Assembly: GCF_006715045.1 (NCBI RefSeq)
Contig: NZ_VFML01000001.1
Location: 1,178,001-1,242,000, forward strand
Source: Amycolatopsis cihanbeyliensis
GTDB lineage: Bacteria; Actinomycetota; Actinomycetes; Mycobacteriales; Pseudonocardiaceae
DNA: 64,000 nt
Reading direction: 5' to 3'
Shown here: piece after piece, positions 41,536 to 50,223 of the stretch
How positions within the stretch are numbered: position 1 is the stretch's first letter
Layout: every line of letters starts with the position of its first letter
Program-made: the position numbers and the translations under genes
The notes under the pieces: generated by a model
Told to the model about the DNA's origin: nothing
Databases searched by the model: none
Seen by the model: only the letters and a program-made list of their open reading frames with translations

Positions 41536-43242
41536 GTGAACACCCAGTCGAACCCGGCGGAACCACGGTCCGAATGGGACGCGATCATCATCGGTGCCGG
41601 GCTGGGTGGGCTGACCTGCGCCGCCTACCTCGCCACCACCGGCCGCCGGGTGCTGGTACTCGAGCAGTTCTCCGTGGCAGGCGGCAACAGTCACGTGTTC
41701 CGGCGGCGCCGCAGGTACGAGTTCGACGTCGGCATCCACTACCTCGGCGACTGCGGGCAGGACGGGATCATCCCCGCGATCCTGAACGGCGTGGGGTTGG
41801 CGGGCCGGACCGAGTTCCTCGAGATGGATCCGGACGGCTTCGACCAGGTCAGGGTGCAGGGACTCGAACTGGACGTGCCCACCGGCTGGTCGCGATACCG
41901 CGAACGGCTGAAAGCCGCCCTGCCGGACGAGGCGGACGCGGTGGACGCGTTCGTAGACATCAGCATCGCGAGTGCCGAGGAACAGCGTTTCGCCCTGCTC
42001 GCGGGCGAAGAGGTAACGCCTGTGGAGCTCGCGAACCAGTGCGGCACCACCCGGCGCTGGGGCAGGCGAACGCTCGACCAGCTTTTCGACCACTGTGGAC
42101 TGTCGGCACGAGCCCGAACGGTGCTCGCCGCGCAGGCCCCGAACTACGGCCTCACCCCACGGCAGGTCACGGTGGGGCGGCACACCTCGGTATTCGACCA
42201 CTACCTGCGCGGGGCGTACTACCCGGCGGGCGGCGGCCAGGTCATCGCGGCCGGGCTGGTCGAGGTCATCGAGGCGCACGGCGGTGAGGTGCGAACCAAC
42301 GCCAGGGTCGAGAAGATCCTCGTCGAGGGTGGCAGGGTGACCGGCGTCGGCCTTGGCGACTCCGAGGTCATCACCGCTCCCCTCGTCGTCTCCAACGCCG
42401 ACTACCGGCGCACCGTGCTCGAGCTCGCCGGCGCCGCGCACTTTCCCGCGAAGACCGTGGATCGCACGCGTTCGGCGGTGATGAGCATGCCGTGGCTGGT
42501 GCTCTACCTCGGCCTGGACACCGACCTACGGGAACGTCCCAACGCCAACCTCTGGTGGTACGACGAGGACATCGACACGTACTTCGACAAGGTGAGCCGG
42601 GGCGAGGCCGACGACGTGCGGTTCCTGTTCGCCTCGTTCGCCTCGCGCAAGGATCCCGACAACCGCACCATCTGTCCGCCAGGGCACGCCAACCTCCAGG
42701 TGATGACCCCCAGTCCCGCCGCGTACCACTGGTGGGGCGTCGAGGGCGGCCCCGCGGCCGGTGTGCCCTACCGGCGCAACCCGACGTATCGGGAACAGAA
42801 GGAATGGTATGTCGAGGCCACTCTCCGTGCCGCGGAGCGCGCCATCGGGCCGTTGCGGGATCACATCACGCATCTCGAGGCGGCGACACCACTGACCCAC
42901 GAACGTTACATCCTTTCCAGCGGCGGAACGCCCTGCGGCCTGGCCGAGTGGGGCAATGCCAAGTGGCCGGACACCGCTACCACCGTCGAGGGCCTGCACG
43001 TTGTGGGTGCGAACACCCGCTACGGCAGTGGCGTCGCGGGCGTCATGGTCAGCGGAATCATGTGCGCGGGCCAGATCCTCGGGCGGCGGCTGCTGTCGGA
43101 GGCGCATCGCGGATCGGTGTTCGGTGAGCCCGCGCTGCTCCCGGAACGGGACCCGGAGTGGGATCCACGGGATGTCTGCCGGGGCGCGGCTCGACGTGGC
43201 CGGGGCGCCACCCGGCGCCGCATGGCGCAAGCGGTGGACTGA
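41536..43242 (+). CDS. CrtI/phytoene-desaturase-like FAD oxidoreductase
   Basis: 568 residues from GTG 41536 with GGAGG nine bases upstream. The N-terminal FAD-binding motif AIIIGAGLGGLTCAAYLA is clear, followed by GRRVLVLEQ, and the C-terminal flavin motif GLHVVGANTRYGSGVAGVMVSG. The fold is that of carotenoid desaturases. Located after the isomerase, it most likely oxidises the cyclohexadiene formed by electrocyclisation to the benzene ring of a cinnamoyl unit. The last 35 residues are Arg-rich. The gene ends at a strong hairpin facing the ketoreductase gene. Confidence 0.9.
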   Translation: MNTQSNPAEPRSEWDAIIIGAGLGGLTCAAYLATTGRRVLVLEQFSVAGGNSHVFRRRRRYEFDVGIHYLGDCGQDGIIPAILNGVGLAGRTEFLEMDPDGFDQVRVQGLELDVPTGWSRYRERLKAALPDEADAVDAFVDISIASAEEQRFALLAGEEVTPVELANQCGTTRRWGRRTLDQLFDHCGLSARARTVLAAQAPNYGLTPRQVTVGRHTSVFDHYLRGAYYPAGGGQVIAAGLVEVIEAHGGEVRTNARVEKILVEGGRVTGVGLGDSEVITAPLVVSNADYRRTVLELAGAAHFPAKTVDRTRSAVMSMPWLVLYLGLDTDLRERPNANLWWYDEDIDTYFDKVSRGEADDVRFLFASFASRKDPDNRTICPPGHANLQVMTPSPAAYHWWGVEGGPAAGVPYRRNPTYREQKEWYVEATLRAAERAIGPLRDHITHLEAATPLTHERYILSSGGTPCGLAEWGNAKWPDTATTVEGLHVVGANTRYGSGVAGVMVSGIMCAGQILGRRLLSEAHRGSVFGEPALLPERDPEWDPRDVCRGAARRGRGATRRRMAQAVD

Positions 43243-43247
43243 GCACC

Positions 43248-43280
43248 GTCGCCGCCCCGCCGAATCGGCGGGGCGGCGAC
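43248..43280. terminator. Bidirectional hairpin terminator
   Basis: A perfect 15-base stem, GTCGCCGCCCCGCCG (43248-43262) with CGGCGGGGCGGCGAC (43266-43280), with an AAT loop, between the convergent desaturase and ketoreductase genes. Confidence 0.88.
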
Positions 43281-43305
43281 GCGGGGCCAGGTACGGGCCG
43301 GGCGG

Positions 43306-44052
43306 TCAGATGGTGATCCCGCCGTCGATCTGCAGTACCGAGCCGGTGATGTAGGCGGCCCGATCCGAGACCAGGTACGACACCAGATCCGCGACCTCGT
43401 CGGCCCGGCCGATCCGGCGTAGCGGGATAGTCTCCAGTGCCCGCTCCCGGACCTTGGTGGTGAGGCTCCCGGTCATGTCCGTCTCGACGAACCCCGGCGC
43501 GACGACGTTGGCTCGGATCCCGTAGCGGCCGACCTCCTTGGCCAGCGCCTTGGAGAAGCCGATGATACCGGCCTTGGAGGCGGAATAGTTGGTCTGGGTC
43601 GCGTTGCCGTAGACCCCGGCGACGGACGAGATGTTCACGATGGAACCGGACTTGCGCTTCATCATCTCGAAGATCACTGACCGGCACACGTTGTAGACAC
43701 CATCCAGGTTGGTGTCCAGCACCCCATGCCAGTCCTCATCGGACATCATCAGCAGCGGGTTGTCCCTTGTGATCCCGGCCGATGTCACCACGGCGTCGAT
43801 CGCGCCGAGCTCGCTCTCGGTCCGCTCGATCCAGCCGCGCACCGAGTCCGCTTCGGACACGTCGGCATGGACGGCGAGAACGCGCGCGCCTCGTTCACCG
43901 GCTTCCTTCTCCAGCTCGCGCGCGGCCTCCTCGTTGGAGCGATAGCAAAAGCTGACATCGAACCCTTCCTCGGCCAGCCGGTGCACCACGGCCCGCCCGA
44001 TGCCACGCGAACCGCCACTTACCAGAGCAACCCGAGCTTCGCTCTCTGCCAT
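43306..44052 (-). CDS. 3-Oxoacyl-ACP reductase (FabG-type ketoreductase)
   Basis: 248 residues, classical short-chain dehydrogenase. NADPH-binding SGGSRGIGRAV, catalytic Ser in NISSVAG, YSASK with Tyr and Lys, and PGFVETDM are all present. GGAGAGG lies just before ATG 44052. It is the last gene of the leftward operon (hydrolase, KS-like, ACP, dehydratase remnant, dehydratase, KR) and would reduce each beta-keto intermediate of the type II polyketide chain. It is the only ketoreductase of the cluster in the window. Confidence 0.95.
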   Translation of the reverse strand: MAESEARVALVSGGSRGIGRAVVHRLAEEGFDVSFCYRSNEEAARELEKEAGERGARVLAVHADVSEADSVRGWIERTESELGAIDAVVTSAGITRDNPLLMMSDEDWHGVLDTNLDGVYNVCRSVIFEMMKRKSGSIVNISSVAGVYGNATQTNYSASKAGIIGFSKALAKEVGRYGIRANVVAPGFVETDMTGSLTTKVRERALETIPLRRIGRADEVADLVSYLVSDRAAYITGSVLQIDGGITI

Positions 44053-44074
44053 GTATCCTCTCCGTTCTGGTCCG

Positions 44075-44560
44075 CTAGGACATCGTTACCGGCTCGGCGG
44101 ACCGCAGTACCTCGGCGGGGCGGAACGTCATCACCATCTTGGATACGGTCAGCAGCGGTTCTCCTTCGAGGAGACTCTCGCCTTCGAAGATCACCGTGTC
44201 GCTCAGGGCACGGGTCACCCGAACCCGGTGCTCGGCGACGTCGCCAGGGTAAAGCTTCCGATGTATGTCCACCTCGGACATCGAACCGAACAACATGACC
44301 TCGCCGCTCTGCACTTCCGCGCGGCCCATGCCCGCCAGTATCCCCGCCGACTGGCCCCACGACTCCAGCAGCAACGTCTCCGGGTAGGCGAGGTCCTCCA
44401 CTCGGGCATCCTCGCCTGCGTGGGCGTACCAGGGTTCGTTGCAGGTAACCGCCTTGATCGCGGTGAGTCGCTCACCCGGGACCACGTCGAGGACCTTGTC
44501 CACGAGCAGCATCGGGTACCTGTGCGGCAGCAGCTTCCTGACCTCGGCCGCAGTGATCAT
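44075..44560 (-). CDS. FabZ-like hotdog dehydratase subunit (copy 2)
   Basis: 161 residues, closely similar to the protein at 26867-27364. It has LLPHRYPMLLVDKV and the Glu-containing LLLESWGQSAG. Like copy 1 it lacks the GHFPG segment with the catalytic His; NEPWYAHAGED is in that place, so a His is near but not in the usual motif. Start: ATG 44560, overlapping the stop of the 25-codon remnant of a partner subunit (ATGA). It probably works with the His-bearing subunit encoded at 27348-27752, or alone if the shifted His is competent. Confidence 0.88.
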   Translation of the reverse strand: MITAAEVRKLLPHRYPMLLVDKVLDVVPGERLTAIKAVTCNEPWYAHAGEDARVEDLAYPETLLLESWGQSAGILAGMGRAEVQSGEVMLFGSMSEVDIHRKLYPGDVAEHRVRVTRALSDTVIFEGESLLEGEPLLTVSKMVMTFRPAEVLRSAEPVTMS

Positions 44561-44634
44561 GTTCGGTCCTCTCTCCGGTGCCTCAGCCGGATCGTCGCCG
44601 CGTCCACGGCCACCGGGCTCACCCTGCGACTCAC
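44557..44634 (-). pseudogene. Internally deleted remnant of the His-bearing dehydratase subunit
   Basis: A GTG-initiated frame of 25 codons. Its first ten residues (SRRVSPVAV) match the N-terminus of the dehydratase subunit at 27348-27752 (SGGVSPVAA), and the rest (DAATIRLRHRREDRT) matches that protein's C-terminus (DEAATVRVRYREVTRD). About 110 residues of core are missing. The first 29 bases are largely identical to the intact gene. It keeps the gene order of the intact locus, directly before the Glu-bearing dehydratase, and its ends overlap both neighbours (GTGA with the ACP stop, ATGA with the dehydratase start), so it may still be translated and serve as a coupling leader. Confidence 0.8.
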
Positions 44635-44888
44635 GACTCGCGCAATTTCCCCTGCAGCAACCCATGAGCCGCGCGCAGGGTCCGAACCGAACGCATCTCG
44701 GTCTCGGTGAACTTGACCCGGTACTTCTTCTCCAGGGCGACGACGACCTCCAGCGCGAGCAGCGAGTCGACCTGGAGGTGGTCGATGAAGTCGGTGTCGT
44801 CCGACACCTGGGTGGGTTCCACGTCGATCACGTCGGCAAGCGTGACGCGGAGCTCTTCCTTGTCGAGTGTTTCCTCGGGAATGGTCAT
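44631..44888 (-). CDS. Acyl carrier protein 1
   Basis: 85 residues. The phosphopantetheine Ser lies in HLQVDSLLALEVV, with the acidic helix II typical of type II ACPs. It sits between the Cys-less KS-like gene (46 bases upstream) and the dehydratase remnant. It carries the growing acyl chain. A second ACP is encoded at 50439-50696, so separate ACPs may serve two chain-building stages. Confidence 0.93.
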   Translation of the reverse strand: MTIPEETLDKEELRVTLADVIDVEPTQVSDDTDFIDHLQVDSLLALEVVVALEKKYRVKFTETEMRSVRTLRAAHGLLQGKLRES

Positions 44889-44934
44889 CTTCGTGGATTC
44901 TCGCTTTCTTCGTGTGGTACGGCGGATGTCCTCG

Positions 44935-46047
44935 TCACCGGTTCCCGCCGAGCAGCCTCAGCACGGCACAGGCGACGGTGCCGTCGGGGTCCACCGAGGT
45001 GACCACGGCCGCCTCACCGCTGGCCTCGGTGGCACGCTCGGCCACGCTGAGCACCGACACCAGCTGGAAGGTGGCGGACGCTCCGGAGGTGTCGCCGAGC
45101 CTGCTCAGATCCGGGACCCGCCGCAGGGCCGGTGCCTCGAACAGCTCGCCGAGCACTTCACTCTCGTAGCGTCCGGCGGCTCCGGGCGGGCCACTCGGCA
45201 CCACCGCCCACGCGTCCCGCGCGGCGAGGCCGGACCGATCCAGGGCACCGCGCACGCAGGCGTCCAGCACGATACGCAGGTCTCCCTCGAGGTACACCCT
45301 GGACTCCACGGCGAGGATCTCGGCAAGCGGCTGCCTTCCGTGTCCCGCGGGCGAGGGCGGTTCGACCAGCAGAACCGCTCCCCCCTCACCGAGCACCGTG
45401 CCGGCTGCCTCCTCGCCGCGGCTGTGGTGCTCCAGCCAGGCACGCGCGTGGCTGTACTCCTCCGCGCCGGCGCAGAGGACCTCGCCCGCGCGTCCCGTCG
45501 CCAGCAACCTGCCCGCGTACTTGAGCGCGAACAACCCCGCGGTCCGGCCACCCGCGATCGTGGTGTTCGGTCCCTTGAGCTGGTGCCAGATCGCGCATTG
45601 CCCGGCGGCACAGTTCATCACGGCATTGGGCATCCGGGCCGGGTCAACGTAGAAGGGTTTGTCGGCCGTCAGCGAGTCGCGGGTGAAGTCCATCATGCTC
45701 TGCGCGCTACCGGTCGTGGTGCCGAGCACAAGCCCGGTCCGCTCCCCCGTCTCGATCAGCCGGTTGCCGTCCACGTCATTGAGCAACCCGCCGACGGTGG
45801 CCACGGCGAGCCCGGTCACCCGATCCATCGAACGAGTCCCCTTCTTGCCGAGGACCTTCCTGAGGTCGAAGCCCGGAACGAGACCGGCTCGGCCGACCGG
45901 CACTTGCCACTGCTCCGCGTCGAGGTCGGTCACGGCGTCCCGCCCCGAGCACAGGCCCTCGACGTAGGCCTCACGGCCAAAGCCGAACGGCGAGACGGCG
46001 GACCAGTTCGAGATGACCGGATTCGTGGCGGCGGTCCGCGCGGTCAT
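44935..46047 (-). CDS. Ketosynthase-like protein without catalytic Cys or His (second KS-beta)
   Basis: 370 residues with ketosynthase-like N-terminus (SNWSAVSPFGFG) and the LKGPNTTIAGG region, where the active-site Cys should follow; it is replaced by Gly (AGGRTAG). HGTGT is replaced by PSGPPGAAGRYES. The C-terminal KS motif reads LGDTSGAS. It therefore cannot condense by itself. It begins at 46047, overlapping the hydrolase stop (ATGA). By analogy to chain-length factors it should pair with an active ketosynthase, perhaps the one encoded alone at 50731-51981, giving two KS/KS-like pairs in the cluster. Confidence 0.85.
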   Translation of the reverse strand: MTARTAATNPVISNWSAVSPFGFGREAYVEGLCSGRDAVTDLDAEQWQVPVGRAGLVPGFDLRKVLGKKGTRSMDRVTGLAVATVGGLLNDVDGNRLIETGERTGLVLGTTTGSAQSMMDFTRDSLTADKPFYVDPARMPNAVMNCAAGQCAIWHQLKGPNTTIAGGRTAGLFALKYAGRLLATGRAGEVLCAGAEEYSHARAWLEHHSRGEEAAGTVLGEGGAVLLVEPPSPAGHGRQPLAEILAVESRVYLEGDLRIVLDACVRGALDRSGLAARDAWAVVPSGPPGAAGRYESEVLGELFEAPALRRVPDLSRLGDTSGASATFQLVSVLSVAERATEASGEAAVVTSVDPDGTVACAVLRLLGGNR

Positions 46048-46922
46048 GAGTTCCCTCCAGCGGATGGTTCGGTTACCTTGCCGGACAGACTCGGCCGGTG
46101 TCCCAGGGTGTCCAGGAAGTGATGCACGATCGCCGCGAATCGGTCGGGTTCACGCAGCATCGGGAAGTGGCCGCAGCCATCGAGCAGCTCGGCGGTCCCC
46201 GCCGGCAGGTCCTCGGCCAGCGCGACGCCCTCCTCAGGCGGGACCGTGGTGTCGTCGGCGCCCACGATCACCTTGCACGGCAAGGTGATCAGCTCGGTGC
46301 GCAACAGCGGGGTGCGCAGGTAGGTATCCAGGAACCTGACCCAGCCATGGGGGCCCACCCGCTCGCAGACCCGCAGCGCCAGGTCGTCGAGCAGCTCCGG
46401 GTCGATCGACCGGGTGGCATGCATCCGGATGCCCTCGCGCATCGTGTGTTCGAACCGGGCTATCAGGTCGCCGAGCGCCGACCACCGGAAGTCCTCCACC
46501 TCCCGCCGGTAGAACGGGGACACCAGGACCGCGCCGGCGAGGCCGTAACGATGGCGAATGTCGGCGGCTCGGCGGTTCAGCAGCTCGACGAGGAGGTTGG
46601 CCGACATCGAGTGGGCCACCACCAGGTCGACCCCGCCGGGAACCCTGGTGAGCGCGGACTCGATCCACCGGCTCGGCTCACCCTCGTGGCCCCATACCGG
46701 GTCGCCGTCGTTGCGCCACGGCAGCTCGGCCGTCCACACCTCGGCCCGCGCGCGCCACCGGTCGACGAAACCGTCCCACACGGCCCCGCTGTTGGCGAGC
46801 CCGTGCAGCAGGAGGATCCGCGGACCGGCCCCACTCCCCGGGCCCGCGTTCCTGCGGTCGACCGTCAGGGGTGACACGTCCGGCGACGGCCGTGTGACCA
46901 GGCCGGACGCTGTCGGGCTCAT
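46044..46922 (-). CDS. Alpha/beta-hydrolase
   Basis: 292 residues from ATG 46922 with GGGAGG before it. Oxyanion motif LLLHGLANSGAVW, nucleophile Ser in VVAHSMSANLL, acid Asp in VIVGADDTTVP and His in GCGHFPML complete the triad. It heads the leftward ketoreductase operon. Likely a thioesterase or hydrolase acting on acyl-ACP or a shunt product; the substrate cannot be read from the sequence. Confidence 0.88.
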   Translation of the reverse strand: MSPTASGLVTRPSPDVSPLTVDRRNAGPGSGAGPRILLLHGLANSGAVWDGFVDRWRARAEVWTAELPWRNDGDPVWGHEGEPSRWIESALTRVPGGVDLVVAHSMSANLLVELLNRRAADIRHRYGLAGAVLVSPFYRREVEDFRWSALGDLIARFEHTMREGIRMHATRSIDPELLDDLALRVCERVGPHGWVRFLDTYLRTPLLRTELITLPCKVIVGADDTTVPPEEGVALAEDLPAGTAELLDGCGHFPMLREPDRFAAIVHHFLDTLGHRPSLSGKVTEPSAGGNS

Positions 46923-47334
46923 CGGCGTACCTCCCGGTTCCGGCCGCGCCGGATTCCCTTTCGCTCGAGCTCGGTGACTCGACGCGGACAACTGCGCTGC
47001 TGCTTCCTGTCTCTCGGCATGCGTCATCCTCTCGGCCAGAGCCAGGCGGTGAAATCTTTCATAACAGTGCCGCGGCATCGCCGACAAGGACGCTTCAAGA
47101 ACTTTGCACAGCATGGCGGCCGATCATCTCCACGGATTAACATAACGCACGTTCACGACTACGACAGATAATTAATCCACCATGCGGGCCAGCGAAAACG
47201 CGTCGAGAAAACTTGAACGACGACCACAAGAGGACTAGAATCGGTCGACGTCACGAATAATTCAAGAGTTGACGTATAAAACATTTCTATCAGAACTTGA
47301 CGACGTCACCCGAATTGACGCATGATCCGTTTCC
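46923..47334. promoter_or_regulatory. Divergent region with TTCAAGAA and repeated TTGACG / CGACGTCAC motifs
   Basis: A 412-base, relatively A/T-rich divergent region. TTCAAGAA at 47094-47101 is 172 bases before the hydrolase start. TTGACG occurs at 47269, 47297 and 47315, and CGACGTCAC at 47246-47254 and 47301-47309. The second glycosyltransferase begins only 15 bases after the last TTGACG and has no visible ribosome binding site, so at least that copy is not a plain -35 box. These are candidate operator sites. Confidence 0.4.
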
Positions 47335-49398
47335 ATGAATCTCGTCACAACCTTGGACGGGTCGCACGCCGAAAGGCCCGATGACGCAGGTACCGAGCCG
47401 TCCCGTCGCCGCCCGCCTTGGTTGTCGCCGGTGGGCCAGCCGAGTTGGGCCCGGCCGGCCCTGCTGCTCATAGCCGCCGTCAGCGCGGTGGTGTACGGAT
47501 GGGACCTCACCACCAGGCTCTACGGATCCGCCGACGTCTACCTGGCGACGGTGCGCAGCATGTCCGAGAGCTGGTCGGGCTTCCTGTTCGGCGCTTTCGA
47601 CCCCGCCGCATCGATCACCCTGGACAAGATACCCGGGGGGCTCTGGCCCGCCGCGCTGTCCGCGAGCATCTTCGGCTTCGACACCTGGTCCGCCTTACTG
47701 CCACAGGTGATCGCGGCGGTACTGACGGTGCTCGTGCTGTACCGTGTGGCGCGCCGGCTGGCCGGTCCCGCGGCCGGGCTGCTCGCGGCCGGCGCCATGG
47801 CGGCGATGCCGGTCGCGGCCGCGCTGGCGCATGTCACCTGGCCGGACACCTTCCTGACCCTGCTGCTGGCGCTGGCCGCCGACGCCGCCCTGCGCGCCAT
47901 CAGCACCGGTAGCCTCCGCTCGCTGGTCCTTGCCGGGGTATGGGTCGGTCTGGCCACCCACGCGAAGATGCTCGTGGCCTGGGGGACCCTGCCCGCGCTG
48001 GCCGTCGCGTACCTGGTGGCGGCACCGCCGAAACCACTGCGCCGCCTCGCCCATGTCGGCATCGCCGGAGCGGTCACCATCGCCGTGTCCAGCGTCTGGC
48101 TGGTGATCGTGTCGCTCACCCCGGCCAGCAGCCGCCCCTACATCGACGGCACCACCGACAACGACCCGTTCAGCATGGTGTTCGGGTACAACGGGTTCTC
48201 GATCTTCTCCGCCGGGCAGGGCAGCCGGACGGACACGCCCTTCGAGACCGGTCTGCTGCCGACCCTGTTCGGCTCGATGGCACCGCAGGCCATGTGGCTG
48301 TTCCCGGTGGCACTGATCGGGCTCGTGTTCGGCCTTGCCAGCAGGGCCCGCGCGGCCCGAACCGACCTGCTCCGTGCCGGCCTGCTGCTGTGGGGGTTGT
48401 GGCTGGTCACCTTCGGTGCCGTGTTCAGCACGGCTGTCGTCAACCATGTCGCGTACTCCATCGTGCTCGGGCCAGGACTCGCCGCCCTGTTCGGCGTCGG
48501 GCTGGTGCTCCTGTGGCGCGCCTACCGCGAGGGCGGATGGCAGGCGTGGCTGCTTCCCGCGGCGATCGCGGCCACGGCTGTCTGGTCGATCGTCGTTTCC
48601 GGACGCTTCGACAACTTCCTGACCTGGCTGGCTCCCGCGACCGCGGTGTTCGGCGGCCTCGCCGTCGTGCTGCTCGCCCTGGCGAGGGTTCTCCCCCGGG
48701 TACCGAAGCCCGCCGTCCCCGCCGGGGTGGCGACCGGCCTTGTCGCCATGCTCCTCGCTCCGGCGGCCTGGACCGTCGCGACCACGGACAAGGCCGCCTA
48801 CTCGGGAATCATGGCCAACCCGGCGGCCGGCCCCATGGGTGCCGAGCTGCAGTACGCGGATCTTCCGGCCGACCAGAAGCAGAGCATGCTGGCCGCGCTG
48901 GAGAAGCAGGCCGAGATGATCGTGGCCAGCATGGAGCAGAGCGGCGGCAGGATGCTGTCGCCCGAAGGGCAGGCACTGTTGCGGCACGCGCGGTCGGGCA
49001 CGGACGGCCAGAAGTACCTTTTCGCCACCCCCGACTCCGGGCTGGCCTCGGCCTTCATCATCGAGCACGGGGCAAGCATCCTGCCGATCGGCGGCTTCGT
49101 CGGCGACATCCCGTTCCCTGCCGAGCGGGACTTCGTCCGGCACGTCGAATCCGGCGACCTGCGGTACGTGGTCGACCGCGCGCAGCCGCCGAACGCACCC
49201 GCCCCCGGTGGCACCGCGGGCACCACCACGGCGCAGCGGAACCTCGCCTGGGTCAAGCAGCACTGCACCCTGGTCGATCCGGAAGAGTACTTCCAGCTTC
49301 CCGGCGCCCAGCCCGGCGGTGGCGGAGCGGGCGCGCAGGCGCAGCCTGGTCCCCGCACGCGCTGGATGCTGTACGACTGCGCCGGGCGCCAGGGCTGA
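47335..49398 (+). CDS. GT-C (ArnT/PMT-like) polyprenyl-phosphate-dependent glycosyltransferase, copy 2
   Basis: 687 residues, a paralogue of the protein at 29174-31150. Shared pattern in the first outer loop: SWSGFLFGAFDPAASITLDK here against DWQAFLFGSMDLSNTVTIDK there, each followed by a Trp-Pro motif. About eleven hydrophobic segments, a soluble C-terminal domain from about residue 500, and a Gly/Ala/Gln-rich stretch near the end. Predicted to transfer a sugar (mannose is the commonest in related peptide clusters) from a lipid carrier to the product on the outer membrane face. First gene of the rightward operon with the type II thioesterase, ACP 2 and KS. No Shine-Dalgarno is seen before ATG 47335, which may be leaderless. 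Confidence 0.9.
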   Translation: MNLVTTLDGSHAERPDDAGTEPSRRRPPWLSPVGQPSWARPALLLIAAVSAVVYGWDLTTRLYGSADVYLATVRSMSESWSGFLFGAFDPAASITLDKIPGGLWPAALSASIFGFDTWSALLPQVIAAVLTVLVLYRVARRLAGPAAGLLAAGAMAAMPVAAALAHVTWPDTFLTLLLALAADAALRAISTGSLRSLVLAGVWVGLATHAKMLVAWGTLPALAVAYLVAAPPKPLRRLAHVGIAGAVTIAVSSVWLVIVSLTPASSRPYIDGTTDNDPFSMVFGYNGFSIFSAGQGSRTDTPFETGLLPTLFGSMAPQAMWLFPVALIGLVFGLASRARAARTDLLRAGLLLWGLWLVTFGAVFSTAVVNHVAYSIVLGPGLAALFGVGLVLLWRAYREGGWQAWLLPAAIAATAVWSIVVSGRFDNFLTWLAPATAVFGGLAVVLLALARVLPRVPKPAVPAGVATGLVAMLLAPAAWTVATTDKAAYSGIMANPAAGPMGAELQYADLPADQKQSMLAALEKQAEMIVASMEQSGGRMLSPEGQALLRHARSGTDGQKYLFATPDSGLASAFIIEHGASILPIGGFVGDIPFPAERDFVRHVESGDLRYVVDRAQPPNAPAPGGTAGTTTAQRNLAWVKQHCTLVDPEEYFQLPGAQPGGGGAGAQAQPGPRTRWMLYDCAGRQG

Positions 49399-49461
49399 CC
49401 GGCAGGACGAACGGAACGTCACGAGCGAGTTCCCCGACCAACCGACAAGGGGTGATCGGTA

Positions 49462-50223
49462 ATGACCCGTGCGTCGGGTTCGACAGTGCTGCGTCCGCTA
49501 CCGCGGCCGGACGCGGAGCGGGTTCTGGTCTGTCTCGGCTATTCCGGCGGGGGCACGGCCACCTTCCGGCCATGGGCGTCCGTGCTGCCCGAGGACGTCG
49601 AGCTGGCCATCGTCTGCTACCCGGGGCGGGAGGGCCGGTTCACCACGCCGTTCGCGCGCAGCTGGGACGAGTTGATGGTCGACGTGCTGGCCTCGGTGCG
49701 CCCGCTGACCACCCGCCCCTACATGTTGCTCGGTCACAGCCTCGGCGCGTGGGTGGCCTTCGAGGCCGCTTCCCGGCTCGAACGAGCAGGAACGGCCCCG
49801 GAGTCACTGGTGGTCTCGGCATCCGAGTCCCCCATCGACTGCCAGGCCAACCCGTACCCGCGGACGCCGTGCCCCGAGAACACCGACGAGGAGTTGCTGG
49901 CCTGGATGCGTGATGCCGGGCAACTGCCCGAGGTCATCCACTCCGACCCCGACCTCAGGGAGATCGCGGTCGAGCTGCTCAGGGCGGACATGCGGGTGAG
50001 CCGGTCCTACCGCTACCGCCACGGCACCACCGTCAGCGCACCGATGCAGGTGCTCTACGGCGAGGACGACAGCTCCGTCGGAGCCGAGGACGCGGAACGG
50101 TGGCGGCTGGTGTCCTCCGGGCCATTCCAGATAACGAGAATGCCAGGCGGACACTTCTACACCGACGATATTTGGGCACGACTACCGGAACAGATCGACA
50201 TTCAGGGAAATTTGGTCAAGTAG
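49462..50223 (+). CDS. Type II thioesterase
   Basis: 253 residues. Nucleophile Ser in LLGHSLGAW, Asp in LYGEDDSSV and His in MPGGHFYTDD, with the N-terminal LGYSGGGTATFRPW typical of external thioesterases of NRPS/PKS clusters. It removes wrong or stalled acyl groups from carrier proteins. It lies 63 bases after the glycosyltransferase. Confidence 0.94.
   Translation: MTRASGSTVLRPLPRPDAERVLVCLGYSGGGTATFRPWASVLPEDVELAIVCYPGREGRFTTPFARSWDELMVDVLASVRPLTTRPYMLLGHSLGAWVAFEAASRLERAGTAPESLVVSASESPIDCQANPYPRTPCPENTDEELLAWMRDAGQLPEVIHSDPDLREIAVELLRADMRVSRSYRYRHGTTVSAPMQVLYGEDDSSVGAEDAERWRLVSSGPFQITRMPGGHFYTDDIWARLPEQIDIQGNLVK

Noticed and set aside
41461..43242. Carotenoid biosynthesis gene
   Set aside because: No phytoene synthase or prenyl transferase gene is nearby; the neighbours are an isomerase and type II PKS genes.
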